A DNA stretch of 64,000 nucleotides. Origin: BOG-908 sp963751795. GTDB lineage: Bacteria > Pseudomonadota > Alphaproteobacteria > Acetobacterales > Acetobacteraceae. The notes under the pieces were generated by a model. It was given only the letters and a program-made list of their open reading frames with translations, was not told the DNA's origin and searched no databases. The stretch is taken from assembly GCA_963751795.1 (NCBI GenBank), contig CAVVVI010000002.1, positions 744,001 to 808,000 of the forward strand. Direction: 5' to 3'. The position numbers and the translations under genes were made by a program. Below are positions 22,044 through 30,070 of the stretch, piece after piece (within the stretch, counting starts at the first letter, position 1; each line of letters begins with the position of its first letter).

Positions 22044-23053
22044 GCCGGGTGCGCTGGGGCATTGCCGGATGCGGCTGGGTGGCGCGCGACTTCGCCGGCC
22101 CCGCCATCGTCGCCTCCTCCAACGGCGTGCTGCAGGCGCTGCACGATGCGGCCCCCGATGCGCTGGCCGCCACCGCCCGCCTGTTTCCCGGCGCGCAGCC
22201 CTGCGCCAGCCTGGCGGCGTTCCTCGCGCAGATCGATGCCGTCTATATCGCCACGCCCAACCACACCCATCGCGCGCTGGTCGAGCAGGCGGCTGCCGCC
22301 GGCGTGGCGGTGCTGTGCGAAAAGCCGATGGCGTCCACGGCCGAAGACGCGCGCGCCATGGTGGCGGCCTGCGCGCGCGCCGGCGTCGCCTACGCCACCG
22401 CCTTCGACCAGCGCTTCCATCCCGCCCATCTGCATCTGGCCGGCCTGCTGCGCCGGGGCGCGCTGGGCCGCGTCTTCGCCATCCGGATCGCCTATTGCTG
22501 CTGGGTCGGCCCGCATTTCGGCGGCGACAACTGGCGCGTGGACCGCGCCCGCGCCGGCGGCGGCGCGCTGATCGACCTGGCCCCGCACGGCCTCGACCTG
22601 GCCAGCATCCTGCTGGGCGAGCCGCTCGACGACGTGGCCGCCCTCGGCCAGTCGCGCGTGCAGGAATACGCCGTGGAAGACGGGGCGATGCTGATGGCGC
22701 GCAGCCGCGGCGGCGTGCTGGTGCAGCTCCACGTCGCCTATAACTGCCCCGAGACCTATCCGCGCCGCCGCCTGGAGGTGCTGGGAACCGAGGCGCAGAT
22801 CGTAGCCATCGACACCATGGGCCAGACGCCGGGCGGCACGCTGACCCTCACCCGGGCCGATGACGGCGTCAGTCGCGTGCTGGAGGTCGCCGGCGCCGAG
22901 CGCTCGCCCTTCCTCAACCAGGTGGAAGCCTTTGCGGCCGCCTGCCTGGCGCGGGTGCCGTTCGCCTATCCGCCGGCACACGACCTGCACGTGATGGCGC
23001 TGGTGGGCCGCGCGCAGTCGCAAGCCGATGCGGGGCTGTCGCATGCCGCTTGA
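22037..23053 (+). CDS. Gfo/Idh/MocA family NAD(P)-dependent oxidoreductase
   Basis: 338 residues. An N-terminal Rossmann fold (RWGIAGCGWVARDFAGPAI), the family EKP catalytic lysine motif near residues 95-97 (VLCEKPMAST), and the C-terminal domain with GGGALIDLAPHGLDLASILLG, where the conserved His-Gly-Leu-Asp sits. The family includes inositol 2-dehydrogenase (IolG) and sugar oxidoreductases. Beside an inositol phosphate synthase, oxidation of an inositol or sugar hydroxyl is the obvious guess. ATG 22037 or GTG 22040 can start it; both overlap the previous gene. Confidence 0.92.
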   Translation: MVSRVRWGIAGCGWVARDFAGPAIVASSNGVLQALHDAAPDALAATARLFPGAQPCASLAAFLAQIDAVYIATPNHTHRALVEQAAAAGVAVLCEKPMASTAEDARAMVAACARAGVAYATAFDQRFHPAHLHLAGLLRRGALGRVFAIRIAYCCWVGPHFGGDNWRVDRARAGGGALIDLAPHGLDLASILLGEPLDDVAALGQSRVQEYAVEDGAMLMARSRGGVLVQLHVAYNCPETYPRRRLEVLGTEAQIVAIDTMGQTPGGTLTLTRADDGVSRVLEVAGAERSPFLNQVEAFAAACLARVPFAYPPAHDLHVMALVGRAQSQADAGLSHAA

Positions 23054-23858
23054 ACCCTATGCGTGCAGTAATTGCGGCCATTGGCAGCGCTATTTCGCCG
23101 TCCCGCCGCTCTGCCCCGTCTGTGCGGACGTGCGCAACGATCTGCCGGCCGATGGCTGGGACTTCGTCACCCCCGCAGCGCTGGCTGCGCGCCTGCAGGG
23201 CCACGTGCGCGAGGCCATCCCAGGCGTGTGGGAATACTGGTCCACGCCGCGCTTCGGGCTGGACAGCCATGGTTGGCTGCTGACCTACCCGGACGGCAAT
23301 GTCGGCTTCGAGGCAGCGCCGCATTACGACGAACGGCAGCTCGACCATATCGCCCAGCTCGGCGGGCTGCGCGTGCTCGCCGCCTCCCACCCGCACGGCT
23401 ACGGCGCGCTCTATCAGCTGCAGGACCGGTTCGCGCCCGACCTGCTGATCCAGAAAGCCGACCTGCCATGGACCAAGGCGATGCGCGTGACGCACCCGTA
23501 TGACGAGACGCACGAAATCCGGCCCGGCCTGACATTGCACCACACCGGCGGCCACTACGAGGGCCACGCTGTGTTGTATGACCGCGAGCGCCGCGCGGTG
23601 TTCGCCGGCGACGCGCTGAAGATCGATTTCGGCGCCGATGGCCGCCCGACCGGCCTGTCCTGCCACAAGGCCTACCACAAGCAGATCCCGCTCAGCCCGG
23701 ACGAGGCGCGGCGTTACCGCGCGGTGTTCGAACGGCTGGATTTCACCTCGGTGTTCACCCCGTTCGAATACGCCACCGGCATCGATACCGCGCAGGCGCT
23801 GGCGCTGCTCGATGCGGTGGCCGAGCGGCCCAGCACGCGGCCGATGGCGTTGCCGTGA
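23043..23858 (+). CDS. Metallo-beta-lactamase-fold protein with zinc-knuckle N-terminus
   Basis: 271 residues from ATG 23043, overlapping the previous gene by 11 bases. A rubredoxin-like pair of CxxC motifs opens the protein (YACSNCGHWQRYF, then LCPVCADVRNDLP). An MBL-fold core follows: LTYPDGNVGFEA, VLAASHPHGYGALYQL, LHHTGGHYEGHAVLY, AVFAGDALKIDFG. The usual HxHxDH is replaced by HPHGYG, so one metal site is altered. GGHYEGH and AGDAL keep other ligands. It is probably a hydrolase or redox-type MBL protein; the substrate is unknown. Confidence 0.85.
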   Translation: MPLEPYACSNCGHWQRYFAVPPLCPVCADVRNDLPADGWDFVTPAALAARLQGHVREAIPGVWEYWSTPRFGLDSHGWLLTYPDGNVGFEAAPHYDERQLDHIAQLGGLRVLAASHPHGYGALYQLQDRFAPDLLIQKADLPWTKAMRVTHPYDETHEIRPGLTLHHTGGHYEGHAVLYDRERRAVFAGDALKIDFGADGRPTGLSCHKAYHKQIPLSPDEARRYRAVFERLDFTSVFTPFEYATGIDTAQALALLDAVAERPSTRPMALP

Positions 23859-25372
23859 CGCACCACGTGCTGCCCTCAGCGATGCCGGATGCCGCCATCG
23901 CTTATCTCGAGTCCATGCCGCCGGGCCGGGTGGAGCTGTTCTGCCTGACACCGCTCGACCGTACGGGTGTCGCGTGCTGGAACGCCATCTTCCTCAACGG
24001 CGACGGCCGGCCGTTCCGCGGCGAGACGCCGCACGGCGTGGGCTACGGCTCCAGCGACGCCGAGGCGATCATCGGCACCATGGGTGAACTGGCCGAGGCG
24101 GTGCACGCGGCCAGCGGCTTCGCCCGGCTGGCGCTGCAGCGCGGCAGCTACGCCACGCTGTCGGCCCGGCTCGGCGCCCGCCACGTCGCCGACCCGCTGA
24201 CCCTGTGCCTGCCGGCCGGCAGCGGCGTGGACCACGATACCGAACTGGACTGGGTGGAGGCGCGAAGCTGGCCCAGCGGCGAGACGGTGCTGGTGCCCGC
24301 CGAGATGGCCGCCTGCGCGCCGGGCGACCTGCGCCCGGGTGCCACACCCTTCACCACGCCGATCACCAACGGGCTGGGCGCCGGGCCCACGCTGGATTTC
24401 GCCATCGCGCACGGCATCGGCGAGCTGCTGCAGCGCGACGGCAACGGCCTCGGCTTCCGCGCCATGGACCGCGGCATCGCGCTCGACCTGGGCGCCGGCC
24501 CGCGCGACCCGCGCACCCGCACGCTGCTGGCGCAATTCGCCGCTGCCGGCATCGAGGTGATCCCGAAATTCGCTTCTGACGAATTCGGCGTCGCCAACCT
24601 TTACGTGGTCGGGCGCGATACCGATCCCGCGCCGCGCTTTCCGCTGATGGTGACCGCCTGTGGCGAGGCGGCCGCACTCGATCGCGAGCACGCTTTGCGC
24701 AAGGCGCTGCTGGAATTCGCCTCCAGCCGCATGCGCAAGGCGTTCAGCCACGCGCCGCTGGCCCAGATCGCCCATGTGGCGCCGCCGGGCTACCTTGATC
24801 GCTTCCGCGCCTACCACTCGCTGGCCGAGGAGGAGGGCAGGGCGCTGACCGCCATGAAGGCCTGGTGCCGCGCCGATGCCGCGACTTTGCGCGCGCAGCT
24901 GCAGGACAGCGTGCTGTCGCGCCGGAAGAGCATCGCCTTCGACAGCCTGCCCAGCTGGCAGGGCACCGCCGACAGCGCCGGCGCGCTGGCCGAGCTGGCG
25001 CGCCGCCTGGCCGCCGAAGGCATGGAGATCCTGTTCCTGGATTTCTCGCCGCCGGGCGAAAGTGGCGTGCACGTCGTCAAGGTCATCGTGCCGGGGCTGG
25101 AGGTCGAGACGATGAGCTACCACCGCATCGGCGAACGCGGCGTGCGCAAGCTGCTGGACCGTAACTCGCCGCTGGTGGGCTTCGGGCCACCGCCGCCGGG
25201 AGCGCAGGCGGTGCGCCTGCCGACTGGCGCCGCCGAGCGCCTCGGCGGGCAGCCCTGGCTGGATACCGCCGCCATCGACCGCATCGTGGGCCCGCTCTAT
25301 CCGCTGTACCGCGAGCCGCTGGTGCACAGCACGCCGATCGCGCTGGAAGCCGCCATGGCGGGCCAGCCATGA
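23855..25372 (+). CDS. YcaO-like ATP-dependent cyclodehydratase/thioamidase-family protein
   Basis: 505 residues, start GTG overlapping the previous stop. YcaO family features: GYGSSDAEAIIGTMGELAEAV near residues 63-83 and TNGLGAGPTLDFAIAHGIGELLQRDG near 170-195, matching the (T/A)NG-x-A-x-G ... E-x2-E-R-D ATP/Mg-binding pattern. A later GEAAALDREHALRKALLEFASSR follows. YcaO enzymes activate amide carbonyls with ATP to make azolines, thioamides or amidines. No RiPP precursor peptide or partner dehydrogenase is seen nearby, so a small-molecule substrate or a stand-alone YcaO role is likely. Confidence 0.85.
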   Translation: MTHHVLPSAMPDAAIAYLESMPPGRVELFCLTPLDRTGVACWNAIFLNGDGRPFRGETPHGVGYGSSDAEAIIGTMGELAEAVHAASGFARLALQRGSYATLSARLGARHVADPLTLCLPAGSGVDHDTELDWVEARSWPSGETVLVPAEMAACAPGDLRPGATPFTTPITNGLGAGPTLDFAIAHGIGELLQRDGNGLGFRAMDRGIALDLGAGPRDPRTRTLLAQFAAAGIEVIPKFASDEFGVANLYVVGRDTDPAPRFPLMVTACGEAAALDREHALRKALLEFASSRMRKAFSHAPLAQIAHVAPPGYLDRFRAYHSLAEEEGRALTAMKAWCRADAATLRAQLQDSVLSRRKSIAFDSLPSWQGTADSAGALAELARRLAAEGMEILFLDFSPPGESGVHVVKVIVPGLEVETMSYHRIGERGVRKLLDRNSPLVGFGPPPPGAQAVRLPTGAAERLGGQPWLDTAAIDRIVGPLYPLYREPLVHSTPIALEAAMAGQP

Positions 25373-26184
25373 GCCTGCGCTTCGCCTACAACACCAACGG
25401 CACCGCCAACCACCGGCTGGACGATGCGCTCGGCCTGATCGCCGATAGCGGCTATGACGGCGTGGCGCTGACGCTGGACATCCATCACCTCGATCCGTTC
25501 GCCGACAGCTTCGCCGCCGACCTGCGCGCGCTTGCCGCCCGGCTGCGCACGCTGGGGCTGGGCTGCGTGGTGGAAACCGGTGCGCGCTTCCTGCTCGATC
25601 CACGCGCCAAGCACGAACCCACGCTGCTCACCGCCGTCCCGGAGGGCCGGGCGCGCCGCGTCGATTTCCTTACCCGCGCGCTGCGCGTGGTGGCCGAAAC
25701 CGAAGGCGAGGCCATGAGCTTCTGGGCCGGCGTGCCCAAGCCCGGCATCGATCGGGCGCAGGCGCATGGCTGGTTGCGCGACGGCATCGCGCAGATCGTG
25801 CGCGCGGCCGAAGCACTCGGTGTGGTGGCCGCGCTGGAACCCGAACCCGGCATGCTGATCGAGACCGCGGACGACTGGCGCGCTCTGGCGATGCCCGGCC
25901 TGAAACTGGCGCTCGACACCGGCCACTGCCTGGTGACCGGCGAGCGCGATCCGGCCGAGGCCGTGCGCCTGTTCGCCAACGATCTCGGCACCGTGGCGCT
26001 GGAGGATATGCGACGCGGCGTGCACGTGCATCTCCCGTTCGGCGAAGGCGACATGGACGTGCCTTCGGTGCTGACGGCGTTGCGCGACATCGGCTATGCC
26101 AAGCTCGTCTGTGTGGAGCTGTCGCGCGACAGCCACCGTGCCGATGTGATGGTGCCTGCTGCCCTGGCCTATCTGCGGCGATGA
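25369..26184 (+). CDS. TIM-barrel sugar phosphate isomerase/epimerase family protein
   Basis: 271 residues, ATGA overlap with the YcaO gene. AP-endonuclease-2/xylose-isomerase-like TIM barrel: RFAYNTNGTANHRLDDALGL at the start, GYDGVALTLDIHH, VAALEPEPGMLIET, LKLALDTGHCLVTGE and LVCVELSRDSHR. Glu, Asp-His, His and a final Glu in these strands are the expected metal ligands. The family covers ketose epimerases and inosose isomerase/dehydratase (IolI, IolE). Next to an Ino1 and a Gfo/Idh enzyme, an inosose or ketose substrate is plausible. Confidence 0.85.
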   Translation: MSLRFAYNTNGTANHRLDDALGLIADSGYDGVALTLDIHHLDPFADSFAADLRALAARLRTLGLGCVVETGARFLLDPRAKHEPTLLTAVPEGRARRVDFLTRALRVVAETEGEAMSFWAGVPKPGIDRAQAHGWLRDGIAQIVRAAEALGVVAALEPEPGMLIETADDWRALAMPGLKLALDTGHCLVTGERDPAEAVRLFANDLGTVALEDMRRGVHVHLPFGEGDMDVPSVLTALRDIGYAKLVCVELSRDSHRADVMVPAALAYLRR

Positions 26185-26240
26185 TCACGCCGTGCGGGCC
26201 GCCGGCCGGATTCGCATCGCACAAGCCGGGGCCTGGGTGA

Positions 26241-27458
26241 ATGCGAATCTGCTTCATCTCCCGCCGCTTCTTCCCGGCCATTTCCGGCATGAGCGTCTAT
26301 GCGCTTAACCTGCTCGGCGAGCTGGTTCGCGCGGGCCACGACGTCACCATGATCAGCCAGTATCGCGGCGATAATCTCGGCATGCGCGTGTACGGCGGCG
26401 GCCCGCCGCCGCCGGTGCCGGGCGTTCGCGTCATCGGGCTCGAACAATTGGGCGAGCAGGATGGCGGCGATTTCGAAGCCGACGTGCGGCGCATCACCGA
26501 CACCGTCATCGCCGAGCACGCGCGCGCGCCGTTCGATATCCTGCACGCGCAGTACGGCTACCCGTGCGGCTGGGCCGCCCTGCTCGCCTCACGCGCCACC
26601 GGCGTGCCGAGCGTGGTGTCGATCCAGGGCGGCGACGGCCACTGGGTCGGTTCCTGCTGCGAGACGCACCGCCTGGCCATGGTGCGCGTGCTCGACCATG
26701 CCGGCGCCGTGCTGATCGGCTGCACGAGTTTTGCCGAAGAAGTTACGCAGCGGCTGGGCACCGCGCCGGCGCGGTTCACCATTGTTCCAGGCGCCGTCGA
26801 TGTCGCGCGATTCCAGCCGCGGGCGCATGCCGACACCGGCGTGCCGGTGATGCTGTACCACGGCCGAGTGGATGCGCGGAAAGGCGTGCTGGACATGCTG
26901 GCCGCACTCGCACCCTTGGCGCGCGAAGGGCTGGCCTTCCGCCTGGTGATTTCCGGCATCGGCCCCGATTTCGATACCACGGCCAGGATGATTGCCGAGC
27001 ACGGGCTGCAGGACCATGCGGTGATGACGGGCTACGTCGCCTACGAGCAGGTGCCGACAATCTATGCGCAGGCCGACATCTTCGTCTCGCCCACCTATGC
27101 CGAGGGTTTCTCCAACACCATCCTCGAAGCCATGGCCAGCGGCCTGGCGGTCGTCTCCTGCCGGGCGGTGGGTGTGTTGGATTGCATCACCCACGGGCGC
27201 ACCGGCCTGCTGAGCGAACCGGGCGACGTGCCGGCGCTGACGGCGGCGCTGCGGCGCGTGCTGACGGACCCCCAGGAGCGCGCGAGCCTGGCCCAGGCGG
27301 CGCTGGCGGAGTGCCGCCGCCTGTATGCCTGGCCCACGGTGGGGCGGCAGATCATGGATGTGTACCAGCACCTCGCCGGCACGCGCCCCGATCTCGGCTG
27401 GGATACCGACTTGCCGATGACACCCTGCCGCTTCCGCGCCGAACCGCACCTGCTGTGA
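26241..27458 (+). CDS. Family 4 glycosyltransferase (GT-B fold)
   Basis: 405 residues. N-terminal Rossmann half MRICFISRRFFPAISGMSVY with the glycine-rich acceptor-side loop. C-terminal nucleotide-sugar half VPVMLYHGRVDARKGVLDML, and the E-x7-E motif in YAEGFSNTILEAMASG near residues 286-300. Retaining GT4 enzymes include MshA (UDP-GlcNAc to inositol 3-phosphate) and BshA. The fold and the adjacent PIG-L gene fit that scheme, but the acceptor cannot be read from sequence. ATG 26241 follows a 56-base gap, the only real gap inside the cluster. Confidence 0.9.
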   Translation: MRICFISRRFFPAISGMSVYALNLLGELVRAGHDVTMISQYRGDNLGMRVYGGGPPPPVPGVRVIGLEQLGEQDGGDFEADVRRITDTVIAEHARAPFDILHAQYGYPCGWAALLASRATGVPSVVSIQGGDGHWVGSCCETHRLAMVRVLDHAGAVLIGCTSFAEEVTQRLGTAPARFTIVPGAVDVARFQPRAHADTGVPVMLYHGRVDARKGVLDMLAALAPLAREGLAFRLVISGIGPDFDTTARMIAEHGLQDHAVMTGYVAYEQVPTIYAQADIFVSPTYAEGFSNTILEAMASGLAVVSCRAVGVLDCITHGRTGLLSEPGDVPALTAALRRVLTDPQERASLAQAALAECRRLYAWPTVGRQIMDVYQHLAGTRPDLGWDTDLPMTPCRFRAEPHLL

Positions 27459-28219
27459 GCGCGCGCCGCACGGCCCTGATCGTCTCGCCGCATCTGGACG
27501 ACGCGGCCTTCTCCTGCGGCGGCACTGTGGCCGCGATGGCGCATTCGGGCTGGCATACGATCATTGCGACCGTGTTCACCCGCAGCGTGATGGGGGCCGG
27601 CGGCTTCGCGCTCGCCTGCCAGACCGATAAGGGCATTCCGCCCGATGCCGACTACATGGCCTTGCGGCGCCAGGAGGATCTGGACGCCGCTGCGCTGCTG
27701 GGCTGCGCCGCCCTGCACTGGATGGACCTGCCCGAGGCGCCGCATCGCGGCTACGACTCTGCCCCGGCGCTGTTCGGCGCGGTGCTGCCCAATGACGGCG
27801 TGCAGAGCGAGGTGGAAGCCGCCTTGCGCGATCTGGACGCGGCGCACCGGCCGCTTGCCGTGCTGGTGCCGCAGGGCCTGGGCAACCATGTGGACCACCA
27901 GATCGTCGTCCGGGCCGCGCTGGCGGTGTTTTCGCCCGGCCGGCTCACCTTCTACCGCGACACGCCGTACGCGCTGCGCCACCCGCACGCGACACCGCTG
28001 CCGGGCGTGCCAGCCCAGCACGTGAGCCGCGTGGATATCGCAGCCTGGCTGGAGGCCAGAATTGCGGCATCGGCGGCGTATGCCAGCCAGATCGGGTTCC
28101 AGTTCGGCGGTGCGGCACCCCTGGCCGAAGCGTTGCGCGCGTTCGCGCTGGCCGAGGGTGCGGGCCGGTATGCCGAGACATTCTGCGGCGCCACGATCGA
28201 CATCTCAGCCGGGCCGTAA
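27455..28219 (+). CDS. PIG-L/LmbE family deacetylase
   Basis: 254 residues, start GTG overlapping the glycosyltransferase stop (GTGA). The zinc motif SPHLDDAAFSCGG (family AHPDDE) is near residues 10-22 and the second motif GNHVDHQIVV near 143-152. The family removes acetyl from N-acetylglucosaminyl conjugates (GlcNAc-PI, GlcNAc-inositol in mycothiol, GlcNAc-malate in bacillithiol). Coupled to a GT4 enzyme it strongly suggests a GlcNAc transfer and deacetylation pair. It is the last gene of the run, ending in a shared hairpin with groEL. Confidence 0.9.
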   Translation: MSARRTALIVSPHLDDAAFSCGGTVAAMAHSGWHTIIATVFTRSVMGAGGFALACQTDKGIPPDADYMALRRQEDLDAAALLGCAALHWMDLPEAPHRGYDSAPALFGAVLPNDGVQSEVEAALRDLDAAHRPLAVLVPQGLGNHVDHQIVVRAALAVFSPGRLTFYRDTPYALRHPHATPLPGVPAQHVSRVDIAAWLEARIAASAAYASQIGFQFGGAAPLAEALRAFALAEGAGRYAETFCGATIDISAGP

Positions 28220-28248
28220 GCGGTCGGGCGCGGCACCCCGAACGCAAA

Positions 28249-28277
28249 ACGGGCCGGGGATGCGATCCCCGGCCCGT
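28249..28277. terminator. Perfect GC-rich hairpin between converging genes
   Basis: A 13-bp perfect inverted repeat (ACGGGCCGGGGAT / ATCCCCGGCCCGT) with a 3-base loop. On the minus strand it is followed by a TTTT run, fitting an intrinsic terminator for groEL. It also sits 30 bases past the PIG-L stop and could serve both directions. Confidence 0.85.
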
Positions 28278-28306
28278 CCTTGCATCGCGGTAGGCTGGCC
28301 GGGACT

Positions 28307-29965
28307 TTAGAAGTCCATACCGCCCATACCGCCCATGCCACCCATGCCGCCGCCACCGCCGCCGCCCATGGGCGCCGGGTTCTTCTCGGGGCGCTCGGCC
28401 ACCATCGCCTCGGTGGTGATCATCAGCGACGCGATGGAAGCCGCGTGCTGCAGCGCGCTGCGCACGACCTTCGTCGGGTCGATGATGCCGGCCGCGACCA
28501 GGTCCTTGTACTCACCCGTCTGCGCGTCGAAGCCGAAATTGTACTCGCTGTTCTCCAGCACCTTGCCGGAGATCACGGCACCGTCTTCGCCGGCGTTCTC
28601 GGCGATCTGGCGCATGGACGCGGTCAGCGCCTTGCGCACCACTTCGATGCCGAAGCGCTGATCGTCGTTGGCACCCTTGAGGTCCTTCAGGATCAGGCTG
28701 GCACGGGCCAGAGCGACGCCGCCGCCCGGAACGATGCCTTCCTCGACGGCCGCACGGGTCGCGTGCATCGCGTCGTCAACGCGATCCTTGCGCTCCTTGA
28801 CCTCAACCTCGGTCGCCCCGCCCACGCGGATCACGGCAACACCGCCGGCCAGCTTGGCGAGACGCTCCTGCAGCTTCTCACGGTCGTAGTCGCTGGTCGT
28901 CTCTTCCACCTGCGCGCGGATCTGCGCGCAGCGGCCCTTGATGTCCTCGGTCTTGCCCACGCCTTCGACGATCGTGGTGTTCTCCTTCTCGATCAGCACC
29001 TTCTTGGCGCGGCCGAGCATGTCCAGCGTCACGGTCTCGAGCTTGATGCCGAGGTCTTCGCTGATCACGGTGCCGCCGGTCAGGATGGCGAGATCCTCCA
29101 GCATCGCCTTGCGGCGATCGCCGAAGCCCGGCGCCTTCACGGCCGCGACCTTCAGGCCGCCGCGCAGCTTGTTGACCACCAGCGTGGCCAGCGCCTCACC
29201 CTCGACGTCCTCGGCGATGATCAGCAGCGGGCGTGCGGACTGCACGACGGCCTCGAGCAGCGGCAGGATGGTCTGCAGGCTGGACAGCTTCTTCTCGTGG
29301 ATCAGGATGTACGGATCATCGAGCTGCGCCGTCATCTTCTCGGCGTTCGTGATGAAGTACGGGCTCATGTAGCCACGGTCGAACTGCATGCCTTCGACGA
29401 CATCCAGCTCGGTTTCGATGCCCTTGGCTTCTTCGACGGTGATGACACCCTCGTTGCCGACCTTCTGCATCGCTTCGGCGATCATGCGGCCGATCTCGGC
29501 CTCGCCGTTGGCGCTGATCGTGCCGACCTGCGCCGTCTCGGCCTCGGTGGTGATCTTCTTGGTGCGGCGGGCCAGCTCGGCCACCACGGCGGTGACGGCC
29601 TGGTCGATGCCGCGCTTGAGGTCCATCGGGTTCATGCCGGCGGAGACGGCCTTGCCGCCCTCGCGCACGATGGCCGAAGCGAGCACGATCGCCGTCGTGG
29701 TGCCGTCGCCGGCCACGTCGTTGGTCTTGCTGGCGACTTCACGCACCATCTGGGCGCCCATGTTCTCGAACTTGTCGGCAAGCTCGATTTCCTTGGCGAC
29801 GCTGACGCCGTCCTTGGTGATGCGCGGGGCGCCGTAGCTCTTGTCCATCACCACGTTGCGGCCCTTGGGGCCGAGGGTGACCTTGACGGCGTCGGCGAGG
29901 ATATCCACGCCGCGCAGCATGCGGCTGCGTGCGTCGGCGCCGAAGCGAACGTCTTTACTAGCCAT
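28307..29965 (-). CDS. groEL: Chaperonin GroEL (Hsp60)
   Basis: 552 residues of a canonical 60-kDa chaperonin. ATP-binding signatures VTLGPKGRNVVMDKS and NDVAGDGTTTA are present, with ISANGEAEIGRMI, VEEGIVPGGGVAL and the flexible GGM-rich C-terminus ending in MGGMDF. It acts in the cytosol with GroES as a folding chamber. It is transcribed after groES. The CIRCE operator upstream of groES implies heat-inducible HrcA control. Confidence 0.98.
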   Translation of the reverse strand: MASKDVRFGADARSRMLRGVDILADAVKVTLGPKGRNVVMDKSYGAPRITKDGVSVAKEIELADKFENMGAQMVREVASKTNDVAGDGTTTAIVLASAIVREGGKAVSAGMNPMDLKRGIDQAVTAVVAELARRTKKITTEAETAQVGTISANGEAEIGRMIAEAMQKVGNEGVITVEEAKGIETELDVVEGMQFDRGYMSPYFITNAEKMTAQLDDPYILIHEKKLSSLQTILPLLEAVVQSARPLLIIAEDVEGEALATLVVNKLRGGLKVAAVKAPGFGDRRKAMLEDLAILTGGTVISEDLGIKLETVTLDMLGRAKKVLIEKENTTIVEGVGKTEDIKGRCAQIRAQVEETTSDYDREKLQERLAKLAGGVAVIRVGGATEVEVKERKDRVDDAMHATRAAVEEGIVPGGGVALARASLILKDLKGANDDQRFGIEVVRKALTASMRQIAENAGEDGAVISGKVLENSEYNFGFDAQTGEYKDLVAAGIIDPTKVVRSALQHAASIASLMITTEAMVAERPEKNPAPMGGGGGGGMGGMGGMGGMDF

Positions 29966-29988
29966 GGGTGTTGTTCTCCAATGTTAGG

Positions 29989-30049
29989 CCAGGGGCGCTG
30001 CCCCTGGACCCCGCTGGGGCCTGGAAGCCCCAGACCCCCATTTCTGGGG
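29989..30049. repeat. Cluster of three short hairpins between groES and groEL
   Basis: CCAGGGGC-GCT-GCCCCTGG (29989-30007), CTGGGGC-CTGGAA-GCCCCAG (30014-30033), and CCCCCA-TTTC-TGGGG ending near 30049. All are packed into the 105-base intercistronic gap. Similar GGGGC/GCCCC elements occur between genes in many Acetobacteraceae (from general knowledge). They may stabilise or separate the two messages. Confidence 0.7.
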
Positions 30050-30070
30050 AGCGGGGTGGTTTCTTGTTTT

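Noticed and set aside
18797..28219. Cluster as the ebo (eustigmatophyte/cyanobacterial) system
   Set aside because: An inositol-linked TIM-barrel gene is suggestive, but I see no UbiA-like EboC, no dehydroquinate-synthase-like EboD and no TatD-type EboB.
18797..28219. Cluster as complete mycothiol biosynthesis
   Set aside because: No cysteine ligase (MshC) or acetyltransferase (MshD) is present, and the YcaO, MBL and methyltransferase genes have no place in that pathway.
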